Part shown: positions 34,557-46,266 of the stretch, in pieces
Layout: every line of letters starts with the position of its first letter
Numbering within the stretch: position 1 is the stretch's first letter
DNA from: Tragulus kanchil
Taxonomy: Eukaryota; Chordata; Mammalia; Artiodactyla; Tragulidae
Direction: 5' to 3'
DNA length: 64,000 bases
Assembly: GCA_022376925.1 (NCBI GenBank)
Contig: JAIOJX010000032.1
Span: forward strand, 118,955,979 to 119,019,978
The notes under the pieces: model-generated
What the model saw: the letters and a program-made list of their open reading frames with translations, nothing else
Databases searched by the model: none
Told to the model about the DNA's origin: nothing
Translations under genes and position numbers: made by a program

Positions 34557-36767
34557 TGTGACTAAAACCTATCAACCACATCTCTGTCCAGTGTTGGGTG
34601 TCATGTGTTTGGCTATCTCATAATATTTAGGGTAGGGACTTCCTCCTTTACCAGTGGTGAAGGGAACTCAATAGCATTGAGGGTTTGTTTGTTTGTTTGT
34701 TTTTTGCATATGTCTGTCCAATTGTTACCGCACCATTTGTAGAAAAGTGCATCTTTTCCCCATTAAATTACACTCCCACCTGTTTTGAAAATCAACTTAC
34801 CATATAGGTGCAGGTCTTTATTTTGTTCCACTGATCTATGCATGTGTATGTACTAAGTCACTTCAGTCATATCTGACTGTGCGATCCTATGGACTGTAGC
34901 CTGCCAGGCTCCTCTGCCCACGGCAGCCTCCAGGCAAGAATACTGGAGTAGGTTGCCTTGTCCTCCTCCAGGGGATCTTCCTGACCCAAGGATCAACCCA
35001 CATCTTTTATGTCTTCTGCATTGGCAGGTGGGTTATTTACATATCTGCCTTTATAACAACACTGCACTTTCTTGATTACTGCAACTGTGTGGTATGTCTC
35101 GAAAGTGGGAAGTGTGTATCTACCTACTTGTTCTTTTTCAAAGTTGGCTATTCTACTTCCTTTGAATTTCCTTATCAATTTTAGAAGCAGCTTGTTAATT
35201 TCTACAAAAAAAAAAAATGACTCTCAATTTATGCTCAGGTAAAAGACAACATTAGCTTAAACAAAATATAAACAGAAATGTGATAGAAATTATATTAATT
35301 ATACTTTATAATAACAAAAAACCTTTGTGATATCTGTTTTAATTCTTTTTTTCCATGAGTTGTAAAACTATGATTTAGTAGTGACTGGGTAGGTAGCCTT
35401 AAGGTCATCCGAGACTTCACCTTCAAGACACTCGATTTGTTTTACAGGTTCCGTATCCTTCATAACTCCTTAGTTCGTCTTTCTTTCCCTATTTATACTC
35501 TAAGCCTTGTTTTGGGTTCTTATTCTTTGAATTATTATTTAACTCCCCATGACATCCTGGCTTCCAACCTGGCCCCTTTCCATCCATCTCTCCTATGGCC
35601 AGAGTGATTTTCCTAAAACACCAGTCAGATCATACGTCCTTAAAATCGTGTAGGGTTCTTGTTGGCTATCTCATAGATATTTTTATTTTGTGACTAAAAC
35701 CTATCAACCACATCTCTGTCCAGTGTTGGGTGTCATGTGTTTGGCTATCTCATAATATTTAGGGTAGGGACTTCCTCCTTTACCAGTGGTGAAGGGAACT
35801 CAATAGCATTGAGGGTTTGTTTGTTTGTTTGTTTTTTGCATATGTCTGTCCAATTGTTACCGCACCATTTGTAGAAAAGTGCATCTTTTCCCCATTAAAT
35901 TACACTCCCACCTGTTTTGAAAATCAACTTACCATATAGGTGCAGGTCTTTATTTTGTTCCACTGATCTATGCATGTGTATGTACTAAGTCACTTCAGTC
36001 ATATCTGACTGTGCGATCCTATGGACTGTAGCCTGCCAGGCTCCTCTGCCCACGGCAGCCTCCAGGCAAGAATACTGGAGTAGGTTGCCTTGTCCTCCTC
36101 CAGGGGATCTTCCTGACCCAAGGATCAACCCACATCTTTTATGTCTTCTGCATTGGCAGGTGGGTTATTTACATATCTGCCTTTATAACAACACTGCACT
36201 TTCTTGATTACTGCAACTGTGTGGTATGTCTCGAAAGTGGGAAGTGTGTATCTACCTACTTGTTCTTTTTCAAAGTTGGCTATTCTACTTCCTTTGAATT
36301 TCCTTATCAATTTTAGAAGCAGCTTGTTAATTTCTACAAAAAAAAAAAATGACTCTACGAATTTATGCTCAGGTAAAAGACAACATTAGCTTAAACAAAA
36401 TATAAACAGAAATGTGATAGAAATTATATTAATTATACTTTATAATAACAAAAAACCTTTGTGATATCTGTTTTAATTCTTTTTTTCCATGAGTTGTAAA
36501 ACTATGATTTAGTAGTGACTGGGTAGGTAGCCTTAAGGTCATCCGAGACTTCACCTTCAAGACACTCGATTTGTTTTACAGGTTCCGTATCCTTCATAAC
36601 TCCTTAGTTCGTCTTTCTTTCCCTATTTATACTCTAAGCCTTGTTTTGGGTTCTTATTCTTTGAATTATTATTTAACTCCCCATGACATCCTGGCTTCCA
36701 ACCTGGCCCCTTTCCATCCATCTCTCCTATGGCCAGAGTGATTTTCCTAAAACACCAGTCAGATCAT
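34557..36767. repeat. Direct duplication 10 (period 1132-1134)
   Basis: Copy 1 is 34557-35633 and copy 2 is 35689-36767. The 55-base linker starts ACGTCCTTAAAATCGTGTAG, an error-laden version of what follows copy 2 (GTCACGCTCCTCTTAAAATC..TTTAG), so the linker is the corrupted end of the left contig. Confidence 0.95.
34848..35033 (-). mobile_element. Bov-tA-type SINE fragment
   Basis: Minus-strand: ..CCACCTGCCAATGCAG at right, CTGGAGGAGGACAAGG, CAGTCAGATATGACTGAAG at left. The tRNA head is truncated. Copied at about 35981-36165. Confidence 0.85.
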
Positions 36768-36794
36768 GTCACGCTCCTCTTAAAATCATTTAGT

Positions 36795-37046
36795 AACAGG
36801 CTTCCCTGATGGTCCAGTGGGTAAGGACACTGCCTTGCAGTGCAAGGGACGCCGGTTTGATCTCTGCTGGCCTGGGAAGATCCCACGTGCCGCATAGCAG
36901 CTGGACCGATGTGTCCAACTACCGAGCCAGAGATCTGGGGTGCATGCGAGAGAGGCCACTGGGATGGGAGGCCCATACAGGTCAAAAAGAACAAAGATAA
37001 ATAAATGAAAGACCAGTAGAAGTGGCCAGAGAAAAAAAAAGAAAAA
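36795..37046 (+). mobile_element. Family-S SINE with target-site duplication
   Basis: AGGCTTCCCTGATGGTCCAG head, B-box region GGTTTGATCTC, internal deletion in the GCTCTGC region, ACCAGTAGAAGTGGCC end. Flanked by AAAATCATTTAGT (36782-36794 and 37047-37059). Confidence 0.9.
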
Positions 37047-37059
37047 AAAATCATTTAGT

Positions 37060-37898
37060 GACTCTCCAGATCTTCTACAGCAGTCATACATCTGAAATAT
37101 TTTTATGCCTTTATTATGTTCCAGGAACATTGCTGGGTGCTGAGTCCTAACTCTCTAGCTTAGAACATGAGTCTCACCATGAAGTGGTTTCTGAAAATAT
37201 CTCCAGGCACATTTCTCAGCACTGACTCACACCAATCACTACATGTTATACAGAGTTTCCTCTGCCAGAAATGCCTTTCCCTTCTTCACCCAGCTCATAC
37301 CTACTCAGTTTTCAAAATGCTACTCAATGCTACCTCTTCTGGAAGCCTGTGTCATCCATCCTGACTGAGCCCCTCCCCTGAGTTCTCCTAGACTTCTGTG
37401 CCTCACTTTACTAAGGAACTTTCCACACTGAATTATAACCACTGATTTATTTTTTTCCTTCATTAGCTTCATTTATTTCCTTCATTTTTCTTTCCTTGCA
37501 AGTCCAGATCACATCTCATTTGACTTTGTTCCTACAGCTACTAGCACAAAGTCTGGCACACAGTAGGTTTTCAATCATAATAGTAATGCTAATTGACATG
37601 TGGGGCTCTGTTCTATATATATATATGTTAAGCTGTTTCATTTTCATGATCATCTCGCGAAGTAAGTGAGTTGCTCCCAGATTTTACAGATGACGACATC
37701 AAGGCTCACAAGAGTTAACTTCTTCAAGGATATATTGCTAACAAGTGGCAGAGTGGGTCCACTCAAACCTGAAGTCTATATTCTTAAGTGGTATCAAAAT
37801 TGGCTTCCTGATATTTTAATGTATAAAAGGTTACATAAATATATGCATTTTTCAGTTGGCCTGCCTCTTATTTAATTCTGTAGCTAACTTTGGAATAC
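37060..37898. other. Intron with a MIR SINE, no gene
   Basis: Mostly unassigned intron. About 37565-37790 looks like a MIR element (..CAGATTTTACAGATGACGACATCAAGGCTCA.. around its conserved core). A (TA) run lies at 37615-37626. Confidence 0.5.
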
Positions 37899-38095
37899 CT
37901 GGGGAAATTCTTTCTGTAGATCACTGCTCAGACATCTTTGTGGTTCTGACTTGGGGTTCCCAAGCTCCAGTTTCCTTGAGAGTGTACTTCTTCCCATGAG
38001 TAAGTGTGCAATCTGTTCGATCTGTTCTCGGGGGCTGCTCAGAGCCACTGCAGACAAGCGTTCTTGACACGTTTCAACCTCCTTTGTTTCCACTT
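37899..38095 (-). CDS. Coiled-coil protein, internal exon 3
   Basis: A 197-base exon with acceptor TTACTAACAG and donor TTTCCCCAG|GTATTC, phase 1 in, phase 0 out. Reads E-VETKEVETCQERLSAVALS.., with a motif SSPREQIEQIAHLLMGRSTL, then ..NPKSEPQRCLSSDLQKEFPQ. The SP-x-EQI-x-x-I-A-x-LL block followed by Leu-rich helix looks like a conserved short domain rather than plain coiled coil, and it is the best handle for naming the gene by search. The joints with 47147 (phase 1) and 26160 (phase 0) both match. Confidence 0.87.
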
Positions 38096-38249
38096 CTGTT
38101 AGTAAGAAATAATAGAAACAATACTTTTGCAAGAAATGCAGGCAGATAACTAAAAAGTAGTGGGATTGGGTTCTCAAAAGCAGCAGATAGTCTTACTACT
38201 CGTGTATGTTAAAATTTGACCTTGCATAACTTTAAAGTGTGTTGTTTTA

Positions 38250-38430
38250 GTGTGTGCTTGCTAATTTGGCAGGCATTGTACTAAGCATCTGAAATAAATG
38301 CATCTTATTTAATCCTTACAACAGCCCAGTGAGCTAGGATCCATGATTATCTCTTTTAAGAGATGGGGGTTCAGGCACCAAGAAACCAAGAAACTTGTCC
38401 ACAGTCACTCAGCTAATCCTGACGAAATTC
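38250..38430 (+). mobile_element. MIR SINE
   Basis: GGCAGGCATTGTACTAAGCA, AATCCTTACAACAGCCCAGTGAG, AACTTGTCCACAGTCACTCAGCTA in MIR consensus order. Confidence 0.75.
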
Positions 38431-38454
38431 TTGATGACTTCAATATTCAGGTAA

Positions 38455-39866
38455 ATGATTATATTCCAGGGGCCTGGCTTTTCAGTTCCTTTACCAGCTA
38501 ACTTCCAAAGATCCAGTCCTCTACTTCGTTTCAGCCACCGACTCTATAGTAATTTCCTAGACTTTGTTGTCAGCCTCTACAGTTTCTATGGCCTCTCCCT
38601 AGCCTCGATATCGAACATCCTAGTCTCCAATCATCCCTTCCATCCTTTTGTGCTAGCAGCTCAATTTCAACATTTTTGACCCTAGTGGAAACTAGCCTCC
38701 ATTGTCTATAAACACTTTTCCGCATTCCTTATCCCATTCCTGTTTTCATTTCCTTTCTCACCCAGTTTAGATGCTGTAGTCCATCACTACAGTCACTCCC
38801 CTGTAAACATCCATAACTCTCTTGTCTTCCATTATACTTGGTGACAAAACTCCAGCCTGTTTAAATCCAGCACTTCACCAGCACTCTCCAGAAGCGGAAG
38901 GTGGCCTTCACACTCATGCTGCCTTCCGGCTCCTACACTGCTTCTTCATTCCTTGCTGTGGTCCAGCTTCAAGAAAGGATCAGCCATCACCATGCCCCTC
39001 CCTCTCCAGCCATTCTTTCCAGAATTCGCTCCAATGGCTTTCGTATCCATTACTCCAGAGAAACAGCTCTCCTCAAAATCACAAAGACCTCCACGTCACC
39101 AGATCCAATGGTCGGTCTCCTGTTCTCACTCCACATGACCTATCAATGAATGGTATTTGACCCAACTGCTTCCTTCCTTTTCTGAAAACACCTTCATCAT
39201 TTCTCTCCTGGGACACCATACTCTGTTAGGTTTCCTCCTACCTTTCATGCTGCTCCTTCTCAGACTCCCTTGCTGATTTCTTACCTTTCTAACCTCTAAA
39301 CACTGGAAGGCCCCAGGGCTCAGCTCTGAATCTTTTTTTCACTCCTTAGGGCATCTCCTACCATCCTATGGCTTTAAGCATTTGCTATATGCTGAGGACT
39401 CCCAAATCGACATCTCTAGTTCACAATGCATTCCAGACGTATACAAAATTGCCCATTTGACTTTTCCACTCAGATGTCTAATATCCACATCCAAATGTAG
39501 ACCTCCAAGAGTAAATTCTTTCTGTCTCCCTGGAATAGGACCTCCTGCATCTTCCCCATCTGAGTAGTCAGGAACTCAGGTATTGCAACTACTCAGGCCA
39601 AAGAGCTTTGGGTCACCAGTGATTTCTCTCTTTTTCTCCCACCCCAACATGCAACTAATGACCTTGGTATTAGGGCTCCAGAAAAACCATTATCAAAGCA
39701 TGTTAACTCCCCCTTCAAAAGACAGCCTTTAACTATAGATGCATTTCTGATGTGATTGACATATGTGTTCCTAAAACAAACAAGCAAATTGGTATTTTGC
39801 AAAATGCTCACTAAAAATAATATAGCTAATGGAAAAGACATTGGCTTGGAGCACTCAAAACTTTCG
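38455..39866. other. Ancient C/T-rich repeat-like region, no gene
   Basis: The long CT-rich stretch (..CCATCTGAGTAGTCAGGAACTCAGG.., ..CAACTACTCAGGCCAAAGAGC..) resembles a known old mammalian interspersed repeat, but I cannot name the family. Plus-strand frames of 82-112 codons lack splice context and look like chance frames. Half of it recurs at 39887-40971. Confidence 0.4.
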
Positions 39867-40971
39867 TGAAAAACATTTTCCCCATTTCACTACAGTCACT
39901 CCCCTGTAAACATCCATAACTCTCTTGTCTTCCATTATACTTGGTGACAAAACTCCAGCCTGTTTAAATCCAGCACTTCACCAGCACTCTCCAGAAGCGG
40001 AAGGTGGCCTTCACACTCATGCTGCCTTCCGGCTCCTACACTGCTTCTTCATTCCTTGCTGTGGTCCAGCTTCAAGAAAGGATCAGCCATCACCATGCCC
40101 CTCCCTCTCCAGCCATTCTTTCCAGAATTCGCTCCAATGGCTTTCGTATCCATTACTCCAGAGAAACAGCTCTCCTCAAAATCACAAAGACCTCCACGTC
40201 ACCAGATCCAATGGTCGGTCTCCTGTTCTCACTCCACATGACCTATCAATGAATGGTATTTGACCCAACTGCTTCCTTCCTTTTCTGAAAACACCTTCAT
40301 CATTTCTCTCCTGGGACACCATACTCTGTTAGGTTTCCTCCTACCTTTCATGCTGCTCCTTCTCAGACTCCCTTGCTGATTTCTTACCTTTCTAACCTCT
40401 AAACACTGGAAGGCCCCAGGGCTCAGCTCTGAATCTTTTTTTCACTCCTTAGGGCATCTCCTACCATCCTATGGCTTTAAGCATTTGCTATATGCTGAGG
40501 ACTCCCAAATCGACATCTCTAGTTCACAATGCATTCCAGACGTATACAAAATTGCCCATTTGACTTTTCCACTCAGATGTCTAATATCCACATCCAAATG
40601 TAGACCTCCAAGAGTAAATTCTTTCTGTCTCCCTGGAATAGGACCTCCTGCATCTTCCCCATCTGAGTAGTCAGGAACTCAGGTATTGCAACTACTCAGG
40701 CCAAAGAGCTTTGGGTCACCAGTGATTTCTCTCTTTTTCTCCCACCCCAACATGCAACTAATGACCTTGGTATTAGGGCTCCAGAAAAACCATTATCAAA
40801 GCATGTTAACTCCCCCTTCAAAAGACAGCCTTTAACTATAGATGCATTTCTGATGTGATTGACATATGTGTTCCTAAAACAAACAAGCAAATTGGTATTT
40901 TGCAAAAATGCTCACTAAAAATAATATAGCTAATGGAAAAGACATTGGCTTGGAGCACTCAAAACTTTCGT
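38784..40971. repeat. Direct duplication 11 (period 1103-1104)
   Basis: Copy 1 is 38784-39867 and copy 2 is 39887-40971, with linker GAAAAACATTTTCCCCATT. One A is added in an A-run. Its right end overlaps the start of duplication 12, so the bases near 39746-39867 exist three times (also 40849-40971 and 41983-42105). Confidence 0.95.
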
Positions 40972-43113
40972 AACTAAAGTACTATAAAAAACAGTGACAA
41001 TCCTAATAAAATTATACTGGTAGGTTTAAGGAGATGTGTCAAATTCCTTAAAAAAAAAATAAGGGAAAACAACAGTAAATACGAACGAACAATGCAAACA
41101 AACAGAGGAAAACAATAGAATGGGAAAGACTAGAGATCTCTAAGAAAATCAGAGATACAAGGGGAACATTTCATGCAAAGATAGGCACAATAAAGGACAG
41201 ACCTAACAGAAGCAGAAGATATTAAGAGGTGGAAAGAATGCACAGAAGAACTACACAAAAAATGTCTTAATGACCTGGATAACTGTGATGGTGAAATCAT
41301 GCATCTAGAGACAGACATCCTGGAATGTGAAGTCAAGTGAGCCTTAGGAAGCATTACTATAAACAAAGCTAGTGGAGGTGATGAAATTCCACCTGAGCTA
41401 TTTCAAATCTTAAAAGATGATGCTGTTAAAGTGCTGCACTCAATATGCCAGCAAATTTGGAAAACTCAGCAGTGGCCAAGGACTGGAAAAGGTCAGTTTT
41501 CATTTCAATCCCTAAGAAGGGCAATGCCAAAGCATGTCCAAACTTCTACACAATCGCACTCATTTCACATGCTAGCAAGGTCATGCTCAAAATATTTCAA
41601 GTAGGTTTCAACAGTGCCTCAACTGAGAACTTCCAGATGTAGAAGCTGGATTTAGGAAAGACAGAAGAACCAGAGTTCAAATTGCCAACATCTGTTGAAT
41701 CATAGAAAAAACAAGAGAATTCCAGAAAAACATCTACTCCTGCTTTCATTCACTACTCTAAAGGCTTTGACTGTGTGGATCCCAACAAAATGAGGAAAAT
41801 TCTTAAGAGATGGGAATACCACATCACCTTACCTGCCTCCTGAGAAACACGTGCCGCGGAGTAGCTGGACAGATGTGTCCAATCACCCAGCTGGAGCTCT
41901 GGAGCGCATGCACCCAAAGTCGGTACTCTGCAACAACAGAGGCCACTCGATGGGAGGCCCACACGGGCCAAAGAACAAATGTTCTGATGTGATTGACATA
42001 TGTGTTCCTAAAACAAACAAGCAAATTGGTATTTTGCAAAATGCTCACTAAAAATAATATAGCTAATGGAAAAGACATTGGCTTGGAGCACTCAAAACTT
42101 TCGTAACTAAAGTACTATAAAAAACAGTGACAATCCTAATAAAATTATACTGGTAGGTTTAAGGAGATGTGTCAAATTCCTTAAAAAAAAAATAAGGGAA
42201 AACAACAGTAAATACGAACGAACAATGCAAACAAACAGAGGAAAACAATAGAATGGGAAAGACTAGAGATCTCTAAGAAAATCAGAGATACAAGGGGAAC
42301 ATTTCATGCAAAGATAGGCACAATAAAGGACAGACCTAACAGAAGCAGAAGATATTAAGAGGTGGAAAGAATGCACAGAAGAACTACACAAAAAATGTCT
42401 TAATGACCTGGATAACTGTGATGGTGAAATCATGCATCTAGAGACAGACATCCTGGAATGTGAAGTCAAGTGAGCCTTAGGAAGCATTACTATAAACAAA
42501 GCTAGTGGAGGTGATGAAATTCCACCTGAGCTATTTCAAATCTTAAAAGATGATGCTGTTAAAGTGCTGCACTCAATATGCCAGCAAATTTGGAAAACTC
42601 AGCAGTGGCCAAGGACTGGAAAAGGTCAGTTTTCATTTCAATCCCTAAGAAGGGCAATGCCAAAGCATGTCCAAACTTCTACACAATCGCACTCATTTCA
42701 CATGCTAGCAAGGTCATGCTCAAAATATTTCAAGTAGGTTTCAACAGTGCCTCAACTGAGAACTTCCAGATGTAGAAGCTGGATTTAGGAAAGACAGAAG
42801 AACCAGAGTTCAAATTGCCAACATCTGTTGAATCATAGAAAAAACAAGAGAATTCCAGAAAAACATCTACTCCTGCTTTCATTCACTACTCTAAAGGCTT
42901 TGACTGTGTGGATCCCAACAAAATGAGGAAAATTCTTAAGAGATGGGAATACCACATCACCTTACCTGCCTCCTGAGAAACACGTGCCGCGGAGTAGCTG
43001 GACAGATGTGTCCAATCACCCAGCTGGAGCTCTGGAGCGCATGCACCCAAAGTCGGTACTCTGCAACAACAGAGGCCACTGCGATGGGAGGCCCACACGG
43101 GCCAAAGAACAAA
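40849..43113. repeat. Direct duplication 12 (period 1133-1134)
   Basis: Copy 1 is 40849-41979 and copy 2 is 41983-43113, with a 3-base linker. One base is lost at CACTCGATGG (CACTGCGATGG in copy 2). The unit runs from intron through BovB into the middle of a SINE, ignoring element borders. Confidence 0.95.
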
Positions 43114-43862
43114 GATGGATGAAACCAGCTAAATGAAAGACCAATAGAAGTGGCTTGCCTGCCCCGCTCCCTCCCCAACCCGCCCCGGCTGGCCCCCCCA
43201 CCAAAAAAAACCCCTTTAACATTCGCCGCTTCCCTGGTAGCCCAGTGGGTAAGGACACCGCCTTGCCGCGCACGCGGCACGAGGCCCATCCCTGGCCTGG
43301 GAAGATCCCACGTGCCGCGGAGTGGCTGGACTGATGTGTCCAATTACCGAGCCGGAGCTCTGGAGCGCATGCGCCCAGAGCCGGTGCTCTGCAACAACAG
43401 AGGCCACCGCGATGGGAGGCCCACACAGGCCAAAGAACAAAGATGGATGAAACCAGCTAAATGAAAGACCAATAGAAGTGGCTTGCCTGCCCCGCTCCCT
43501 CCCCAACCCGCCCCGGCTGGCCCCCCCACCAAAAAAAACCCCTTTAACATTCGCCGCTTCCCTGGTAGCCCAGTGGGTAAGGACACCGCCTTGCAGTGCA
43601 AGGGGCACCAGTTCGATCCCTGGCCTGAGAAGATCCCACGTGCCGCGGAGTGGCTGGACTGATGTGTCCAATTACCGAGCTGGAGTTCTGGAGCGCATGT
43701 GCCCAGAGCCAGTGCTCTGCGACAACAGAGGCCACTGTGATGGGAGGCCAACACGGGCCAAAGAACAAAGATGGATGAAAATAGATAAATGAAAGGCCAA
43801 TCGAAGTGGCCTGCCCATCTCCCTCCCTCCCCAACTTGCCCTCCCCACCCACCCGCCAAAAA
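42981..43862 (+). mobile_element. Three head-to-tail family-S SINEs
   Basis: SINE 1 (42981 to about 43210) is truncated at its head and starts CACGTGCCGCGG. SINE 2 starts CGCTTCCCTGGTAGCCCAG at about 43226. SINE 3 starts with the same 19 bases at about 43554. The unit from SINE 1 tail to SINE 2 head recurs exactly 328 bases later, including the unusual CCCCGCTCCC..GGCTGGCCCCCCCACC tail, so SINE 2 arose by tandem duplication (real or assembly-made). SINE 2's B-box region is altered (CGCGCACGCGGCACG). Frames of 102-171 codons here are read-through. Confidence 0.85.
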
Positions 43863-44002
43863 TCAAAAAAATCTCAACATTCAAAAAAGGAAGATCATGG
43901 CATCTGGTCCATGATCACTTCATGGCAAACTGATGGGAAAAAAATGGAAGCAGTGACAGATTGTATTTTCTTGGGCTCTAAAATCACTACAGATGGTGAC
44001 AT

Positions 44003-44278
44003 TGGGGGGAGGGAAGAGTGGGTAAGAGATATAGAAAGAGTAACATGGACCATACTATCATATGTAAAAGAGATAACTACTGTCAATGCCTGTGGCACTA
44101 AGGGATCTTTCATGGGGCTAAGCGATGGCCTGGAGAGGTGGGATGGGGGGAGGACTGGGAAGGGGGCACAGGAAGGAGTGGTCAGGGATATACCTATGAC
44201 TAATCTAGGATTATACATATCTGTAAACAACAAAAATATGTAAAAGCAAAAAGTAAAATTAAAAAAAATTTAAAAAGA
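44003..44278 (+). mobile_element. L1 3' end nested in BovB
   Basis: ATAGAAAGAGTAACATGGACC, ..AGGATTATACATATCTGTAAACAAC.., ending in AAAATTAAAAAAAATTTAAAAAG, the same L1 3' end as at 52520-52790. It separates BovB pieces ..ATCACTACAGATGGTGAC and AGATGTTTGCTCCTTGGG. Short 5'-truncated insertion. Confidence 0.82.
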
Positions 44279-46266
44279 GATGTTTGCTCCTTGGGAAAAA
44301 AAGCTATGACAAACCTAGACAGCATATTTGAAAGCAGAGACATCACATTGCCAACAAACGTCCACATAGTCCAAACTATGGCTTTTCCAGTAGTCATGTA
44401 TGGTTGTGAGAGTCCGGAACATAAAGAAAAATAAGAACCAAAGAAATGATGCTTTCAAACTGTGGTGATGGAGAAGACTCTTGAGAGTCCCTTTGACAGC
44501 AAAGGGATCAAACCAGTCAATCCTCAAGGAAATCAACCTTGAATATTCATTGTAAGGACTGATGTTGAAGCTGAAGCTCCAATACTTTGGCCATCTGCTA
44601 GGAAGAGACAACTTACTGGAAAAGATTCTGATGCTGGGAAAGACTGAGGGCAGGAAGAGAAGGGAGTGACAAAGTATGAGATGATTGGATGGTATCACTG
44701 ACTCAATGGTCATGAGTTTGAGCAAACTTCAGGAGATAGCAAGGAACAGGTATGCCTGGCATGCCGCAGTCCATGGGGTCGCAAAGAGTGGGACAAAACT
44801 GAGTGACTGAACTGAACTTGCTGTAAAGATGAGATAAAGAAGACGCTGAGTCTACAAGGTCGGAAACAAAGGCAAAGGATTAGGAATATCTTTGCAATAA
44901 GCACTTTTGAGGCATAATATGTGGCCAAACAGCCCAGAAGAGGAATGTGGGATGAATGGGCTTTATGTATAAACTCCAAGGCTTGCTGGTGAGCTCAAGT
45001 CATTAATATATTGGGGAAAATTATATGTGAACTTCCATATAACTTTCATTGTAGTGATATCACTCTCCTATTTCCTAATCCTTCATAAGATAATTTATTC
45101 TAGTTACAGGGCACCGGCAGCTTCTGTTTCCTAAAAATTGAGGGAAGAGTGGGTAAGAGATATAGAAAGAGTAACATGGACCATACTATCATATGTAAAA
45201 GAGATAACTACTGTCAATGCCTGTGGCACTAAGGGATCTTTCATGGGGCTAAGCGATGGCCTGGAGAGGTGGGATGGGGGGAGGACTGGGAAGGGGGCAC
45301 AGGAAGGAGTGGTCAGGGATATACCTATGACTAATCTAGGATTATACATATCTGTAAACAACAAAAATATGTAAAAGCAAAAAGTAAAATTAAAAAAAAT
45401 TTAAAAAGAGATGTTTGCTCCTTGGGAAAAAAAGCTATGACAAACCTAGACAGCATATTTGAAAGCAGAGACATCACATTGCCAACAAACGTCCACATAG
45501 TCCAAACTATGGCTTTTCCAGTAGTCATGTATGGTTGTGAGAGTCCGGAACATAAAGAAAAATAAGAACCAAAGAAATGATGCTTTCAAACTGTGGTGAT
45601 GGAGAAGACTCTTGAGAGTCCCTTTGACAGCAAAGGGATCAAACCAGTCAATCCTCAAGGAAATCAACCTTGAATATTCATTGTAAGGACTGATGTTGAA
45701 GCTGAAGCTCCAATACTTTGGCCATCTGCTAGGAAGAGACAACTTACTGGAAAAGATTCTGATGCTGGGAAAGACTGAGGGCAGGAAGAGAAGGGAGTGA
45801 CAAAGTATGAGATGATTGGATGGTATCACTGACTCAATGGTCATGAGTTTGAGCAAACTTCAGGAGATAGCAAGGAACAGGTATGCCTGGCATGCCGCAG
45901 TCCATGGGGTCGCAAAGAGTGGGACAAAACTGAGTGACTGAACTGAACTTGCTGTAAAGATGAGATAAAGAAGACGCTGAGTCTACAAGGTCGGAAACAA
46001 AGGCAAAGGATTAGGAATATCTTTGCAATAAGCACTTTTGAGGCATAATATGTGGCCAAACAGCCCAGAAGAGGAATGTGGGATGAATGGGCTTTATGTA
46101 TAAACTCCAAGGCTTGCTGGTGAGCTCAAGTCATTAATATATTGGGGAAAATTATATGTGAACTTCCACATATAACTTTCATTGTAGTGATATCACTCTC
46201 CTATTTCCTAATCCTTCATAAGATAATTTATTCTAGTTACAGGGCACCGGCAGCTTCTGTTTCCTA
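44009..46266. repeat. Direct duplication 13 (period 1131-1133)
   Basis: Copy 1 is 44009-45133 and copy 2 is about 45140-46266, joined by a 6-base linker. Copy 2 carries an extra CA (ACTTCCACATATAAC). Contents are L1 tail, BovB end and intron. Confidence 0.95.

Larger units (their letters stand above)
32780..35212 (-). mobile_element. L1 ORF2/3' region, antisense, with nested SINEs
   Basis: Antisense L1 landmarks throughout: GTCTGGCTTATTTCATTCAG, GAACATTTGAGTTGATTCC, TGATTTGATTGCCTACATG, CACCATTTGTAGAAAAG, TTCCACTGATCTATGCATG. Split by SINEs at 33527 and 34848. The section 34225-34640 is not clearly L1 and is unassigned. Decayed, no intact frame. Confidence 0.7.
41090..44815 (+). mobile_element. 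BovB (RTE) LINE, broken by nested insertions
   Basis: Sense-strand remnant of the BovB reverse-transcriptase ORF. Translated pieces show RTE landmarks with stops and frameshifts: an L-E-x-DILECEVK stretch, KASGGDEIPPELFQIL, ICQQIW, KDWKRSVFISIPKKGNAK, then beyond the insertions ITSWQTDGKKMEAVTDCIFLGSKIT and a 3' end with TCGCAAAGAGTGGGACAAAACTGAGTGAC. Interrupted by a SINE array (about 41850-43862) and an L1 tail (about 44003-44278). About 400 bases of BovB appear lost at the SINE array. Inactive. Confidence 0.88.

Noticed and set aside
38822..39160. A plus-strand 112-codon frame (repeated at 39925)
   Set aside because: Lies in an old C/T-rich interspersed repeat, no splice borders or start context, and duplicated only by the artefact.
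41445..42775. A reverse-transcriptase-like peptide (RSVFISIPKKGNAK)
   Set aside because: Part of the BovB LINE with stops and frameshifts on either side; not a cellular gene or a retron.
43216..43859. Frames of 100-171 codons in the SINE trimer
   Set aside because: Tandem SINEs keep phase over the 328-base unit, which extends the frames. Not a gene.
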